This document shows, piece after piece, positions 48,570 through 57,305 of a DNA stretch of 64,000 nucleotides. Within the stretch, counting starts at the first letter, position 1; the number at the start of each line of letters is the position of its first letter. The notes below the pieces were generated by a model, which did no database searches, had not been told where the DNA came from, and worked only from the letters and a program-made list of their open reading frames with translations. Both the position numbers and the translations under genes were made by a program. The stretch is from a bacterium. GTDB lineage: Bacteria; Myxococcota_A; Bradymonadia; Bradymonadales; Bradymonadaceae. The stretch spans positions 62,001 to 126,000 of the forward strand of contig JAUIBR010000006.1 of the NCBI GenBank assembly GCA_030427705.1, written 5' to 3'.

Positions 48570-49082
48570 CTATTCCTCGAAGGCCTCGAGGACCTTTTTG
48601 GACATTTCTTGTCCAGGCATTGGAGCGAATACGAAGAGCGCTCCCTTGAATCGTCGGGTGATGTTTGGGGCTTCGGTTTCATCTGCGATCGCATCAAGTT
48701 CCCCAGCTTTCCCGACATAAACCGTCAAACCAATACGTTTGGTTTTGCGGCTAAGGACGAGGTCCCATGCGGTGTAGAAGTCGTTTTTGCGTTCGTCTTC
48801 CCAGGTATACTCCCAGCCGGCTTTCTTGGCCCGGTCCATGACCTCTTTTTTGAGCTCATCATTCGAAATCCCGAACTCCATTTCGTCGTCTTCGGGTTGT
48901 GCGATTTCAACCGGAGCCGGCTCTGGATCATCAGGTCCGCTAGCAAACGTGTAGACCACGAAGATCACCGTCAAAATGAGCATCACCATCACGATTCCAC
49001 CCGCGATGATGAGGGTCATCATGTTGTCCTTCTTTTCCTGTTCGTCCACAGGATTAGGACCGGGGTTGTTCCACTGGTTCAA
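48570..49082 (-). CDS. Single-pass membrane protein, function unknown
   Basis: 170 residues. A short cytoplasmic N-terminus (MNQWNNPGPNP) and one membrane helix (near 24-48) are followed by an acidic, proline-rich linker and a compact C-terminal domain of about 110 residues (KAGWEYTWEDERKNDFYTAW, KRIGLTVYVGKAG). It lies directly upstream of rapZ, with no gap to its start codon, so the two are probably co-transcribed. No family recognised. Confidence 0.75.
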   Translation of the reverse strand: MNQWNNPGPNPVDEQEKKDNMMTLIIAGGIVMVMLILTVIFVVYTFASGPDDPEPAPVEIAQPEDDEMEFGISNDELKKEVMDRAKKAGWEYTWEDERKNDFYTAWDLVLSRKTKRIGLTVYVGKAGELDAIADETEAPNITRRFKGALFVFAPMPGQEMSKKVLEAFEE

Positions 49083-49141
49083 TTCAGCCTCCGTTTCGCG
49101 ATAGTCCCACTATCGCCGTGATCTACAACTTGCGCAAGTTA

Positions 49142-49460
49142 CTGCTCGCGCTTCGCGCTCGGGTCTCGCGCTTTGCGCTCGGGGCTCGCAGCTTCGCTGC
49201 TCGGGGCTCGCGCTTCGCGCTCGGGGCTCACGTTCGCTTCGCTCCGTTCGGGTCTCACGTTCGCTTCGCTCCGTTCGGGTCTCACGTTCGCTTCGCTCCG
49301 TTCGGGTCTCAGTCGCTTTGCTCCTTCGGACAAACTCTTGGGTCAATCTCATAATCCTAGCCCACCTCTAAACTAACCCGAGGCGAAGCCGAGCCCCGAG
49401 GCAAGCGCAGCAAAGCCGAGCCCCGAGCGAAGCGAGCCCCGAAGGAGCGAAGCGACTGAG
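49142..49460. repeat. Hairpin-unit array F, two opposed arms
   Basis: The left arm (about 49142-49330) has units with CTCGCGCTTCGCGCTCGGG cores and three near-identical longer units containing TCACGTTCGCTTCGCTCCG. The right arm (about 49378-49460) holds the same core in reverse (GAGCCCCGAGCGAAGCGAGC). About 45 bases of unrelated sequence separate them. The right arm reaches the MscS-like gene's stop codon. The left arm is followed by the start region of the 48570 gene. No other feature is seen in this 385-base gap. Confidence 0.88.
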
Positions 49461-49466
49461 ACCAAG

Positions 49467-50135
49467 CTAAAGGGCATCCACAGCATCACGAATGGCGCGC
49501 TCGATCTCGAATCCGCGACCACCTTCGATAGTGTAGACGGTGATCTGAGCCTTTCGCGCACCCGTAGCCTCAAACACCGCTTCGCGGCCACCCCCGCCCC
49601 ACGGATGCAACAACGCAACACGACGTACCACCTGCGCTATCTGCTCGTGGCTGGTGCTGCCGGCCCACGTTAGGTCGAAGCGGTGCGGGAGCGCGCCGCT
49701 CATCGGGCTACGCCGGTGAACCACCTCACTCACGAACGCCGAGTACGGCACCAAAACCTCGCCTTGGCCATCATCAAGCACCAGGTGCAACCGGCGCAGC
49801 CGCGCGACTACCCCGTGGTGTCCCTGAAACGTAATGGTATCCCCAGGTTTGATGCGCTTCTCCCAACGTGTCGATAGCCCGTAAACGTAGTCGCGCACCG
49901 TGGTGGAACCGGCCATCAGGAGGCCGATTCCGACGGCGACCACGCCCCAATAGATCGGAATTCGGCCGTTGGACGCCGCCGGAATCGCGACCCCCAAGAA
50001 TGCAAAGATCGCAAAGAACTCGATCGGCACCGAACGAATCGCCTTCGTTGGAAGCCGAATCCAACCGGTGCGATTGAGCACCAGCAGTATCAAAAAGAGC
50101 ATCCCTGCGATGATGAGCCATTGTTGGTTAATCAT
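49467..50135 (-). CDS. Small MscS-like mechanosensitive channel protein
   Basis: 222 residues. Three membrane segments lie in the first 100 residues (IIAGMLFLILLVLN, FFAIFAFLGVAIPAA, IYWGVVAVGIGLLMAG). The MscS beta-domain pattern follows: WEKRIKPGDTITFQGHHGVV, VLDDGQGEVLVPYSAFVSEVV. A C-terminal alpha/beta cap completes it. MscS proteins release solutes under hypo-osmotic stress. The start overlaps the stop of the 1610-residue transporter gene by four bases (ATGA), so the channel is translationally coupled to it. Confidence 0.85.
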   Translation of the reverse strand: MINQQWLIIAGMLFLILLVLNRTGWIRLPTKAIRSVPIEFFAIFAFLGVAIPAASNGRIPIYWGVVAVGIGLLMAGSTTVRDYVYGLSTRWEKRIKPGDTITFQGHHGVVARLRRLHLVLDDGQGEVLVPYSAFVSEVVHRRSPMSGALPHRFDLTWAGSTSHEQIAQVVRRVALLHPWGGGGREAVFEATGARKAQITVYTIEGGRGFEIERAIRDAVDAL

Positions 50136-53100
50136 GCCAAGACTCCCTTATCCTGCAGCCATTTCACGACGTGCGGTGCGACGAACTGGTCTAACTCGGT
50201 CGACTCACCGTTTCGCGTGGCGACGCCCGAGCGCGCCAAGATCCGTGCGATCTGGACGGCATTCGATTGGCTCGTCGTCGCTTCCAGACCGCTGTCATCC
50301 AGCCGTCGATGCAGCGCCAACGCGGCCATTACCGGCAGCCATTCACGCGGAATATTCGCCAGCTTCTCAAAGTCGATTGGACGCGGCGACTTCAGGTTCA
50401 CCGCGCTGATATTCGCTTCGTCGATATGCGCGATCCACCCATGGAATGCCGCGCCGACATTGCCGCGGCTCCACGCTCGAAGCTGTACCAAGTAGCGCGC
50501 AAGCCCAACATCACCGGGCTCAACAGCCGTCCCGTCGATCGTCAATTCCATGCCTGTCGGTTGATGCCGTTTGAGCACGGCGTCCAAGAGGTCGGACGAA
50601 TCCAGTGCGGGCATGCGTACATGCGCGATGCTCGTCCCGGTCAGCAATCCCAGCCGGTCCAAGAGCCGCAGAGACGCATCGTTACAGGTGATGACGAACA
50701 ACAGCCGGTGGGCGTATTGGTCGATGAGCCGCTCTAGCCGCTCCAAGATCAACGTGCCTTCGGGGCTTCGCAGCCACCACATTTCTGCATCGGGAATCAA
50801 AACCACGCTGCCGTGCCGCAACGCCCGCAACGACGCGTCCAACGACGTGCCCGTGCTGGTCTTGCAGGCCACTGCCACCGCATCTGCGAACGCCGAGATA
50901 TCGGCCGTCGCCACAACCGGCGCATGCACCTCAACCACCTGGCGACCTGATAAAAGCTCCCGTTCCACGCGGTCCAAGAACGTCGACTTGCCCGATTGCG
51001 ACGGGCCGGAAATCAACACCGCGCCGCGATGACCCGTGCGATACAGGTCCAGTCCGCGCTGGAATTCGGTGATCTCCTCGGCGCCGCCAACCAACAGCTC
51101 GTCCGCCGTTGCACGTGTCAAAAACGCACGGCGATAGAATGCCGGTAACTCTTGAATCGTCGCGGGGGACGGGGCGGTCTGGCCGTACAACGACAGCAAA
51201 CCCTCGATCCCATGTGGTGCATCCGGCTCCGCGTCAGTTGCCGCCGAGAACCCTGCATCAAGCTGCAACGACGCGCTGACCAAACGCTTGTTGACCTCGG
51301 TCCGAGCCGCCGTCGCCACGTTCGTCACGCCCGAAAGGAATCGCTTCTGGCCCTCTGACAGCAGGAAGTGAGGAAGTTCGCGAGCCTGCTCAACCACAGT
51401 CTGCGCGGTGAACGAACCCAGTACGGCTTTCAGGGCTTCGTCGATCGTCTCAATCAACTCGTCGTGTTTCTCAGACAACGCTTCCAGCGCCTTGTCCAGC
51501 CGCTCTTTGGCTTCTTCAACGAGCTCGTCGCGGTCCGATGCCACCAGGGCGCCATCGCCTTCGCCAGTGTTCTCCAGAATCACACGCGCGATATCACGTC
51601 CCGCGTCTTCTGAGCGGCGAGCGACGCGCTCGAAGACCTTGCCGGCCTCGCGAACTTTGGTCATGAAGTCGCTCTCAAGCCGGTACGTCATCAGCTGTCG
51701 AACGCTGACCTTCTCGACTTCAGCGTCATCGATATCGCCGCCAGCCTCGTACTGCGCCAACAACTCGTCCGGCACGACCCGCAGGACTTCCGGCAGGCCG
51801 CTGACGGCATTATCGACTGCAGCGCTGATGCCCAGATAGAGCTGCTCAAGATCGAAATCACCGCGCCGTTTCTCGACGACATCGCCTTCATCGGTCCAGT
51901 CCAACTGCGTGCGAAGAGCCTGCAGCTCGCTGCGAAGGCCGGCTTCTAGACGGTCATCCAAGCGCTGTTCTTCTTCGCGAATCGCGTTGGTTAGCCGCTG
52001 CTTCATGCGCAGCAGGTCGACCTCAAGCTCCGTCGTCTGGAGCGCCAGATCGACCATCGCCATGTTTTCGGCGTACTCTTCGGCGTCCTCGCCAGACAGC
52101 CACGATGAATCGGATGCGGACCGCGGTGCGAGCCGGCGACCAGCCTTTCGAAGCTCTTCTGCGACCGACGCGCAAATCTCGGATCGGACCGCCTTCAATG
52201 CAGCTTTCTGCGTCGCCAGGCCAGCTTCGAATGCGGACATGAACTGGTCCATGACGTCGTCGAAGATATGCGGATCTGACTCTTCCTTCACCGACTCCGC
52301 GGCGGCCAAGCAGACAGCATGTAAGTTGATGACGTTTCGCGCTCTTGAAGCAAGCACGCGGTCCAACGAGGCATCGACTGCGTTCTGAATGTTCTTCGCG
52401 ATGACCTCAGCTAGCTGCGCCTGTAGGTAGAACGACCGCCCGTAGCGCAGGCTCGAGAACGCCCCTGATGGTTTGCCCATCGACACGTCGCCGTCCTTGC
52501 GCGTGATATGCAATTCGTACGGTGCCATCGCGACGATATCGTTGATCGCGCCATCGAGCGCACCAATGGCGTCCAGCAAGCGTCTTTCGTGTTCCTCGGC
52601 CGTCAGCTCCACGTCTTCGAGGGCGTCGGAAAGGCTCGACCAGAACGAATTCAAGATCGTCGGTTTCAAGCGCGCTGCAGTCGCTTCTTCACCATCCGCA
52701 AGTCGGTCAAGCTGGCGCCGGGCCTTGCCCGCAGCCTCTTGGAAGTCTTCGGCGGCGACGCGAAGTTCGTCGGCGAACGCGTCTTTGAGCTGAGCGGTGA
52801 AATGGTCAAACGCCGTCGCGATATCGAGCTCGATCTGCGTGAACGTCTCGTTGAGGTCCTCGTCCTTGAACAGCTGGTCTTCCAGATTGAAGCCGGCCGT
52901 CGATTCCGTGATATCCGCCGTCTCTTGCAGGTCTTCAAACGGGTTGCTGAACGTCTCGCTCGCCTGCAAAAACACCGGGTGATTGAGGTTTTTGGCGTTT
53001 TCGCGAAGGACTTCGGCCCAGTCGTCGTCAGGCTCGCGATTTGGCATGCCGATAAGCACCATCGCCGCATCACCCGAGATCGAGTGGATCGTGTCGGGAC

Positions 53101-54964
53101 TCGCGTCAGGCACACTGCGCAACTGCGCTTTTACGCGGGCTTGGTTCAGCCAACGCGAGATACGTTGCTCAACCAGTCGACGTTCTGCGGGATTCTGGAT
53201 TGGGAGGTAGACGTTGATATCACTGCGTCGCCACTCCTTGGTCGTTGTGAGCGATCGCACCAGGGCTAGCTGCAGCGCTAGATTCTTGCCTTCACCGCGC
53301 CACCAAACATCGACGCGACCAGGAGTCGGCGTCGCATGTCCGCCGGCCAAAACCAGGTTGTACCGTTCACGATCTAGCTTCTCGTAGAAATCACGCGCAG
53401 GCGCACCGCTATTGAGCGTCTCCTCGACGCCCAGGGCGACCGTGTTAGGCAAAAGTCCCGGCAGACCGTGATACTGCGTCGCGTACAAGCGTGCGTCCCA
53501 TGCGGCGTCCGCGTCGGTTGCCCCGACCAGAGCAACATCTGATGCACGCCCACTTTTGCCGACCAGTTGATTGACGACATTCAGGGCCTCTTCGCCAAAC
53601 GCGATGACGTTCGGACGCCAGTTACGCTCGTGGCTCGACTCTTTGGACAGGCGATTCAAGCCTTCGGACACGATAGATTGCCACACGCCAGCCCAGGTAT
53701 CACCGCCCTCTAGAACCAACTCGCGGCGCTTTAGAAGCGCATACAACAAGCCCATGGCGACTGTCGCGCCGGCCATCGCCAGCACGTCCATTTGGATCAT
53801 CAACAGCAAACACGTAACCGCGCCAATCAGGCTGACAAAGCGGGGAACGCGGAATGCAGGGCGGAAGTCAGGGCTGACCCACGATTCGATAAATGCTGCG
53901 ATGTTCAGGAAGCCGTACGACGTCAGGAAGAACATCGAGACGATACGCGCGATGGCGTCCAATTCACCAATCAGGACGCCGCTGAGCGCGACCAGGGCGG
54001 TGAGCACGACCGCACGACGCGGCTCATTATCTTTGCCGTGGCCTTTCTCGAAGAAGCGCGGGCCAATGCCGTCCGCAGCCGCCGCCTGCAGAATACGCGG
54101 CGCGCCAAGAATACTGCCCAAAGCCGACGAAATCGTCGCTCCCCAGATACCGGCGACAACGAGCTCACCAAAGTACGCGTAGTCCAGTAGAACTCGGGGA
54201 TTGTTGATGAGCTGGTCGGTTGGAATTCGCCAGGCCAAGAAATAGCTCAGCAATACATAGCTGACCAAACCCACGACAATCGCCGCCATCGTTCCAAACG
54301 GGATGGACTTACGGGCGTCTTTGAGGTCGCCGGACATCGAGACACCGGCCTCGAATCCAGTCACAGCCGGGAAGAAGATACCAAACAAGACAGCCAGCGA
54401 CGCACCGCCGGTGACAGCGGTCATCTGAACCGTGTCCGGCCGCGGCATGTCTGGGTTTCCGACGAAGATCGAGATTAACGACAGCACGATGGCCGCCATG
54501 ATGAAGAACTGCGTCTTGATAGCCAGGGCCGTACTGATGAACGTAATCGCGGTCACCGAGAACAGCACGATCGAGCCCACAATCCGGATGTTTTGGATAT
54601 TTATCTCTTGGTCGAAGTAACCAAGGAAACTCTCCGAAAAACCGATGACGTAGAGCGAGACACTGAACGAAAGGCCCACAAACAGCGCGATACCAAGCGC
54701 GCCACCAATCGAAAGCCCCAAACTTCTGGACAAGATAAAGTAGCTTCCGCCGGCCTTGACCCGCTTGTCGGTCGCCATCGACGACACGGAAAGCCCGGTC
54801 GTCAGCGACACGATGTGCGCGACGACCACGATACTAACGGCGGTGTAGAACCCTGCGTTGCCGACAATCCACGGCAGACGCATGTACATGATAACGCCGA
54901 GGATCGTCAGGATCGCCGGGGTAAAAACGCCACCAAATGTTCCGAACTTGCCTGATTTCGCCAT
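50132..54964 (-). CDS. SLC12-like cation-chloride cotransporter fused to helical region and P-loop ATPase
   Basis: 1610 residues. The N-terminal 450 residues form a 12-helix APC-fold transporter with the SLC12 signature GFEAGVSMSGDLKDARKSIP near residue 210. A cytoplasmic domain covers about 450-660. Then come about 550 residues of heavily charged helix, likely coiled coil. A P-loop domain has GPSQSGKST near residue 1320 and a Walker B-like VVLIPDAEMW near 1387. Bacterial relatives I know are much shorter and lack an ATPase. The fusion, coupled to an MscS-like channel, suggests an energy- or signal-controlled ion transport and volume-regulation unit. Ion specificity not determined. Confidence 0.88.
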   Translation of the reverse strand: MAKSGKFGTFGGVFTPAILTILGVIMYMRLPWIVGNAGFYTAVSIVVVAHIVSLTTGLSVSSMATDKRVKAGGSYFILSRSLGLSIGGALGIALFVGLSFSVSLYVIGFSESFLGYFDQEINIQNIRIVGSIVLFSVTAITFISTALAIKTQFFIMAAIVLSLISIFVGNPDMPRPDTVQMTAVTGGASLAVLFGIFFPAVTGFEAGVSMSGDLKDARKSIPFGTMAAIVVGLVSYVLLSYFLAWRIPTDQLINNPRVLLDYAYFGELVVAGIWGATISSALGSILGAPRILQAAAADGIGPRFFEKGHGKDNEPRRAVVLTALVALSGVLIGELDAIARIVSMFFLTSYGFLNIAAFIESWVSPDFRPAFRVPRFVSLIGAVTCLLLMIQMDVLAMAGATVAMGLLYALLKRRELVLEGGDTWAGVWQSIVSEGLNRLSKESSHERNWRPNVIAFGEEALNVVNQLVGKSGRASDVALVGATDADAAWDARLYATQYHGLPGLLPNTVALGVEETLNSGAPARDFYEKLDRERYNLVLAGGHATPTPGRVDVWWRGEGKNLALQLALVRSLTTTKEWRRSDINVYLPIQNPAERRLVEQRISRWLNQARVKAQLRSVPDASPDTIHSISGDAAMVLIGMPNREPDDDWAEVLRENAKNLNHPVFLQASETFSNPFEDLQETADITESTAGFNLEDQLFKDEDLNETFTQIELDIATAFDHFTAQLKDAFADELRVAAEDFQEAAGKARRQLDRLADGEEATAARLKPTILNSFWSSLSDALEDVELTAEEHERRLLDAIGALDGAINDIVAMAPYELHITRKDGDVSMGKPSGAFSSLRYGRSFYLQAQLAEVIAKNIQNAVDASLDRVLASRARNVINLHAVCLAAAESVKEESDPHIFDDVMDQFMSAFEAGLATQKAALKAVRSEICASVAEELRKAGRRLAPRSASDSSWLSGEDAEEYAENMAMVDLALQTTELEVDLLRMKQRLTNAIREEEQRLDDRLEAGLRSELQALRTQLDWTDEGDVVEKRRGDFDLEQLYLGISAAVDNAVSGLPEVLRVVPDELLAQYEAGGDIDDAEVEKVSVRQLMTYRLESDFMTKVREAGKVFERVARRSEDAGRDIARVILENTGEGDGALVASDRDELVEEAKERLDKALEALSEKHDELIETIDEALKAVLGSFTAQTVVEQARELPHFLLSEGQKRFLSGVTNVATAARTEVNKRLVSASLQLDAGFSAATDAEPDAPHGIEGLLSLYGQTAPSPATIQELPAFYRRAFLTRATADELLVGGAEEITEFQRGLDLYRTGHRGAVLISGPSQSGKSTFLDRVERELLSGRQVVEVHAPVVATADISAFADAVAVACKTSTGTSLDASLRALRHGSVVLIPDAEMWWLRSPEGTLILERLERLIDQYAHRLLFVITCNDASLRLLDRLGLLTGTSIAHVRMPALDSSDLLDAVLKRHQPTGMELTIDGTAVEPGDVGLARYLVQLRAWSRGNVGAAFHGWIAHIDEANISAVNLKSPRPIDFEKLANIPREWLPVMAALALHRRLDDSGLEATTSQSNAVQIARILARSGVATRNGESTELDQFVAPHVVKWLQDKGVLA

Positions 54965-55030
54965 GACTCAGTTGTTGATCAGAGTGGCGAGTTGTCAATT
55001 ATTTGGGCTGGGGGGCTCGGGGGCTAGCGG

Positions 55031-56035
55031 CTAGTGGCTCGCCGGTCGCCGCTTTCGGAATAGCCCCAAGAGTAGTAGCCATCCGATATCTGAGGGTTGT
55101 GCGTCCAACGAACTACAGCCCCCATCCGATGATGAATCCGCATCGGTTGGCGTATCGCTCGATTCAGGTCCATCGGGTTGGTTGTTCGCACCGGAGTCTT
55201 TTGGGCAGGCAAATGGATTCGAGACTGACTCCGGCCGTTCACCAAACTCTGACATTGGCACACACAAAGGTTCAGAAGTGGCCACAGTTGCCTCGCTGGA
55301 GTCGAACAGCCGAGCGGTGATGCACAGGTCCGCGCTATTTTCCCCATCACCAATGACAACTGCAGTTGTGTTCGAAAGCGACCCAGTAAAATACCCAATA
55401 TGTTCGTGTTCACCTTGGGTCAAAACAACCTCGCCGACGTAGGGACCTGGGACGGATGTCAGCTTGATATTGAGTGAGGGTTGGTGATGCGTTTCTGTCC
55501 AATCGCAGAACTCGCAGAAATTCACGCCGTCGAAACAATCATCTCGACAACCACCGCCCAGCCATTCGGGAGGGTCGACCTCGCAACATGTGCGGCCACC
55601 CTGTATCGCCTTCCAGGTTGGAGTTGCGCCATCGATTGAAACGAAGGGTTGTTCGGTTTGAGGCTCAACAATCAAGCGCGCCGGTACTCCATACCAATCG
55701 TAATCAACCTCGTATTGGCCATCGGGCATTTGTGAGTCAGGCTCCCAGACCACCCAGTTTTCGACGTACGCACGGCCGAGTTCATCCCAAAGAACTCGAG
55801 TAGACTCAAGTTGATGCGTGAACGTACCCGCAATCCTGTTTTCATTCACATCAACCACGTGAATATATGGAGTTGAGCCAGCGAACCCGATCACAATTCC
55901 ACCGTTTGGAGTGCGAATCTCGTCACCCAAGTCGGTCAGGTATTGAGGCGGAACGTTGTTTGTGCAAGCAAAAGCGTTTGGTGCTGACAGCGTGAGCAGG
56001 ACTACTGACACAATCGCTAGGAGTTGAATTCGCAT
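55031..56035 (-). CDS. Exported protein with MYXO-CTERM-like tail, paralogue of the upstream gene
   Basis: 334 residues. The signal peptide (LLAIVSVVLLTLSAPNAFA) ends before a Cys, but not in a clear lipobox. The mature protein has paired Cys motifs (GGCRDDCFDGVNFCEFCDW). The C-terminus shows GGCSS, a hydrophobic stretch WLLLLGLF and RKRRP, the layout of MYXO-CTERM surface-sorting signals. GAGGT precedes the ATG by four bases. It follows its paralogue with a 7-base gap. Function unknown. Confidence 0.78.
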   Translation of the reverse strand: MRIQLLAIVSVVLLTLSAPNAFACTNNVPPQYLTDLGDEIRTPNGGIVIGFAGSTPYIHVVDVNENRIAGTFTHQLESTRVLWDELGRAYVENWVVWEPDSQMPDGQYEVDYDWYGVPARLIVEPQTEQPFVSIDGATPTWKAIQGGRTCCEVDPPEWLGGGCRDDCFDGVNFCEFCDWTETHHQPSLNIKLTSVPGPYVGEVVLTQGEHEHIGYFTGSLSNTTAVVIGDGENSADLCITARLFDSSEATVATSEPLCVPMSEFGERPESVSNPFACPKDSGANNQPDGPESSDTPTDADSSSDGGCSSLDAQPSDIGWLLLLGLFRKRRPASH

Positions 56036-56042
56036 AATTACC

Positions 56043-57011
56043 TCAGCAGTTTCGCCGTCGTCTTCGAAGCATCAACAATCCCAGTACAAGAAGTCCGGCG
56101 GGAGGTCCTGGTGGCGTCGTACTACAACTGTACCGAGGCGGTTCGCCATCAACAGTGGCTTCGCCTGGACAATCATCGATGATTTCCAACGAGGAGCGCT
56201 TTGTGTCTGGCCGCTCGCCGAAACTCGAACGAGACACGCACTTGGTTTCCGATGATGCAACGGTTTCTTCGTCGGAGTTGATTAGTCGCGCAGTTACACA
56301 AAGATCGCCATCGGAATCCCCGTCGCCGATGACTTTCACTGTGGATGTCGGAAAAGCCGTCGCGAAATAGAACTTCTTTGTTTCATCGCCTTGTTGGAGC
56401 TCTATCACGCCTATGTAAGGCCCTGATGTGGTAGTAACATCAACGGAAAGTGTCGGGTGGTAGTAGACCGACGACCACTCACATGTCTCGCAGAAATCGA
56501 CACCACCGACGCAATCGTCGCGACAGTTTGGACCGAATTGTGGGTGAGGTTCCAACCGACAACAAAGGCGACTGCCCCCCTCGATTCCGGTCCATGAGGT
56601 TTTGGTGCGAACAATCTCCACGGAGGGTTCCGAATCTGCCTTAACGATGTCAAACGTCGTTTCCCCCCATCCAAACTCAACCCGGTATCGAGCGTCAGTC
56701 ATCGGACTGTCTGGCTCCCAAATCGCGAAGACCTTATTGAAGCCACGGTCGAACTCGTCGAAGACCATCTGGTTCTGGGCGGCAACTAGAGTCTCAGATC
56801 CCAACACTTCAAACCCATTGTCATCCACAAGTTCGACTAGCGGATTTGTCCCGGCATAAGAGTAGGAAAATCCACCATTCGGGCTTCTTACTTCCTTCGG
56901 CGCATCACCGACAAACACAGGTGGCGATACGTTCGAACAGGCGAAGGCGGTTGCCTGGTACGACATCAACGCCAAGACGGTTACACAAAGCGTTTGACCA
57001 ATCTTTCTCAG
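56043..57011 (-). CDS. Exported protein with MYXO-CTERM-like tail; probable non-ATG start
   Basis: About 322 residues if translation starts at the CTG at 57009-57011, where GAGG stands seven bases upstream and the first residues read RKIGQTLCVTVLALM, a complete signal peptide. A conventional start at 56975 (TTG) leaves a signal lacking its positive end. An in-frame stop just upstream (57021-57023) limits other choices. The mature part shares PNGG, NCRDDCVGGVDFCETCEW and GDGDSDGDLCVTARL with its downstream paralogue. The tail GPPAGLLVLGLLMLRRRRRN fits MYXO-CTERM sorting, although its Cys spacing is looser. Confidence 0.7.
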   Translation of the reverse strand: MRKIGQTLCVTVLALMSYQATAFACSNVSPPVFVGDAPKEVRSPNGGFSYSYAGTNPLVELVDDNGFEVLGSETLVAAQNQMVFDEFDRGFNKVFAIWEPDSPMTDARYRVEFGWGETTFDIVKADSEPSVEIVRTKTSWTGIEGGSRLCCRLEPHPQFGPNCRDDCVGGVDFCETCEWSSVYYHPTLSVDVTTTSGPYIGVIELQQGDETKKFYFATAFPTSTVKVIGDGDSDGDLCVTARLINSDEETVASSETKCVSRSSFGERPDTKRSSLEIIDDCPGEATVDGEPPRYSCSTTPPGPPAGLLVLGLLMLRRRRRNC

Positions 57012-57089
57012 GGAGTCACCTCAATGGCTTTCTGGTTGAATCGTTCTCAACCTGCCCAAGACCCAAATAGATATCAAGTACTCGCGTTT

Positions 57090-57232
57090 CGGCCTTGCTC
57101 GGGGCTCGCGCTTCGCGCTCGGCTCAATCTGGAGTTGAACTGGGCTCCACGAGTTTCATCGCAAAATGAACCGAACGAGCGAAGCGAAGTGAGCCCCGAG
57201 GCAACGCCGAGCCCCGAGCGAAGCGAGAACGA
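57090..57232. repeat. Hairpin-unit array G, short arms in opposite orientation
   Basis: A left arm (about 57090-57125) with CTCGGGGCTCGCGCTTCGCG and a right arm (about 57175-57232) with GAGCCCCGAG and CGAAGCGAG in reverse orientation, separated by about 50 bases of unrelated sequence. The cores match array F. The array lies between the MYXO-CTERM-like gene's start and the divergent DNRLRE lipoprotein gene. Confidence 0.8.
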
Positions 57233-57305
57233 TTGAATTGGCGTCAAAACCCATCTCCCGCTATGGTGGCGCAGTTCCTGACAACAATTTATGTGGAGAA
57301 TCCGC

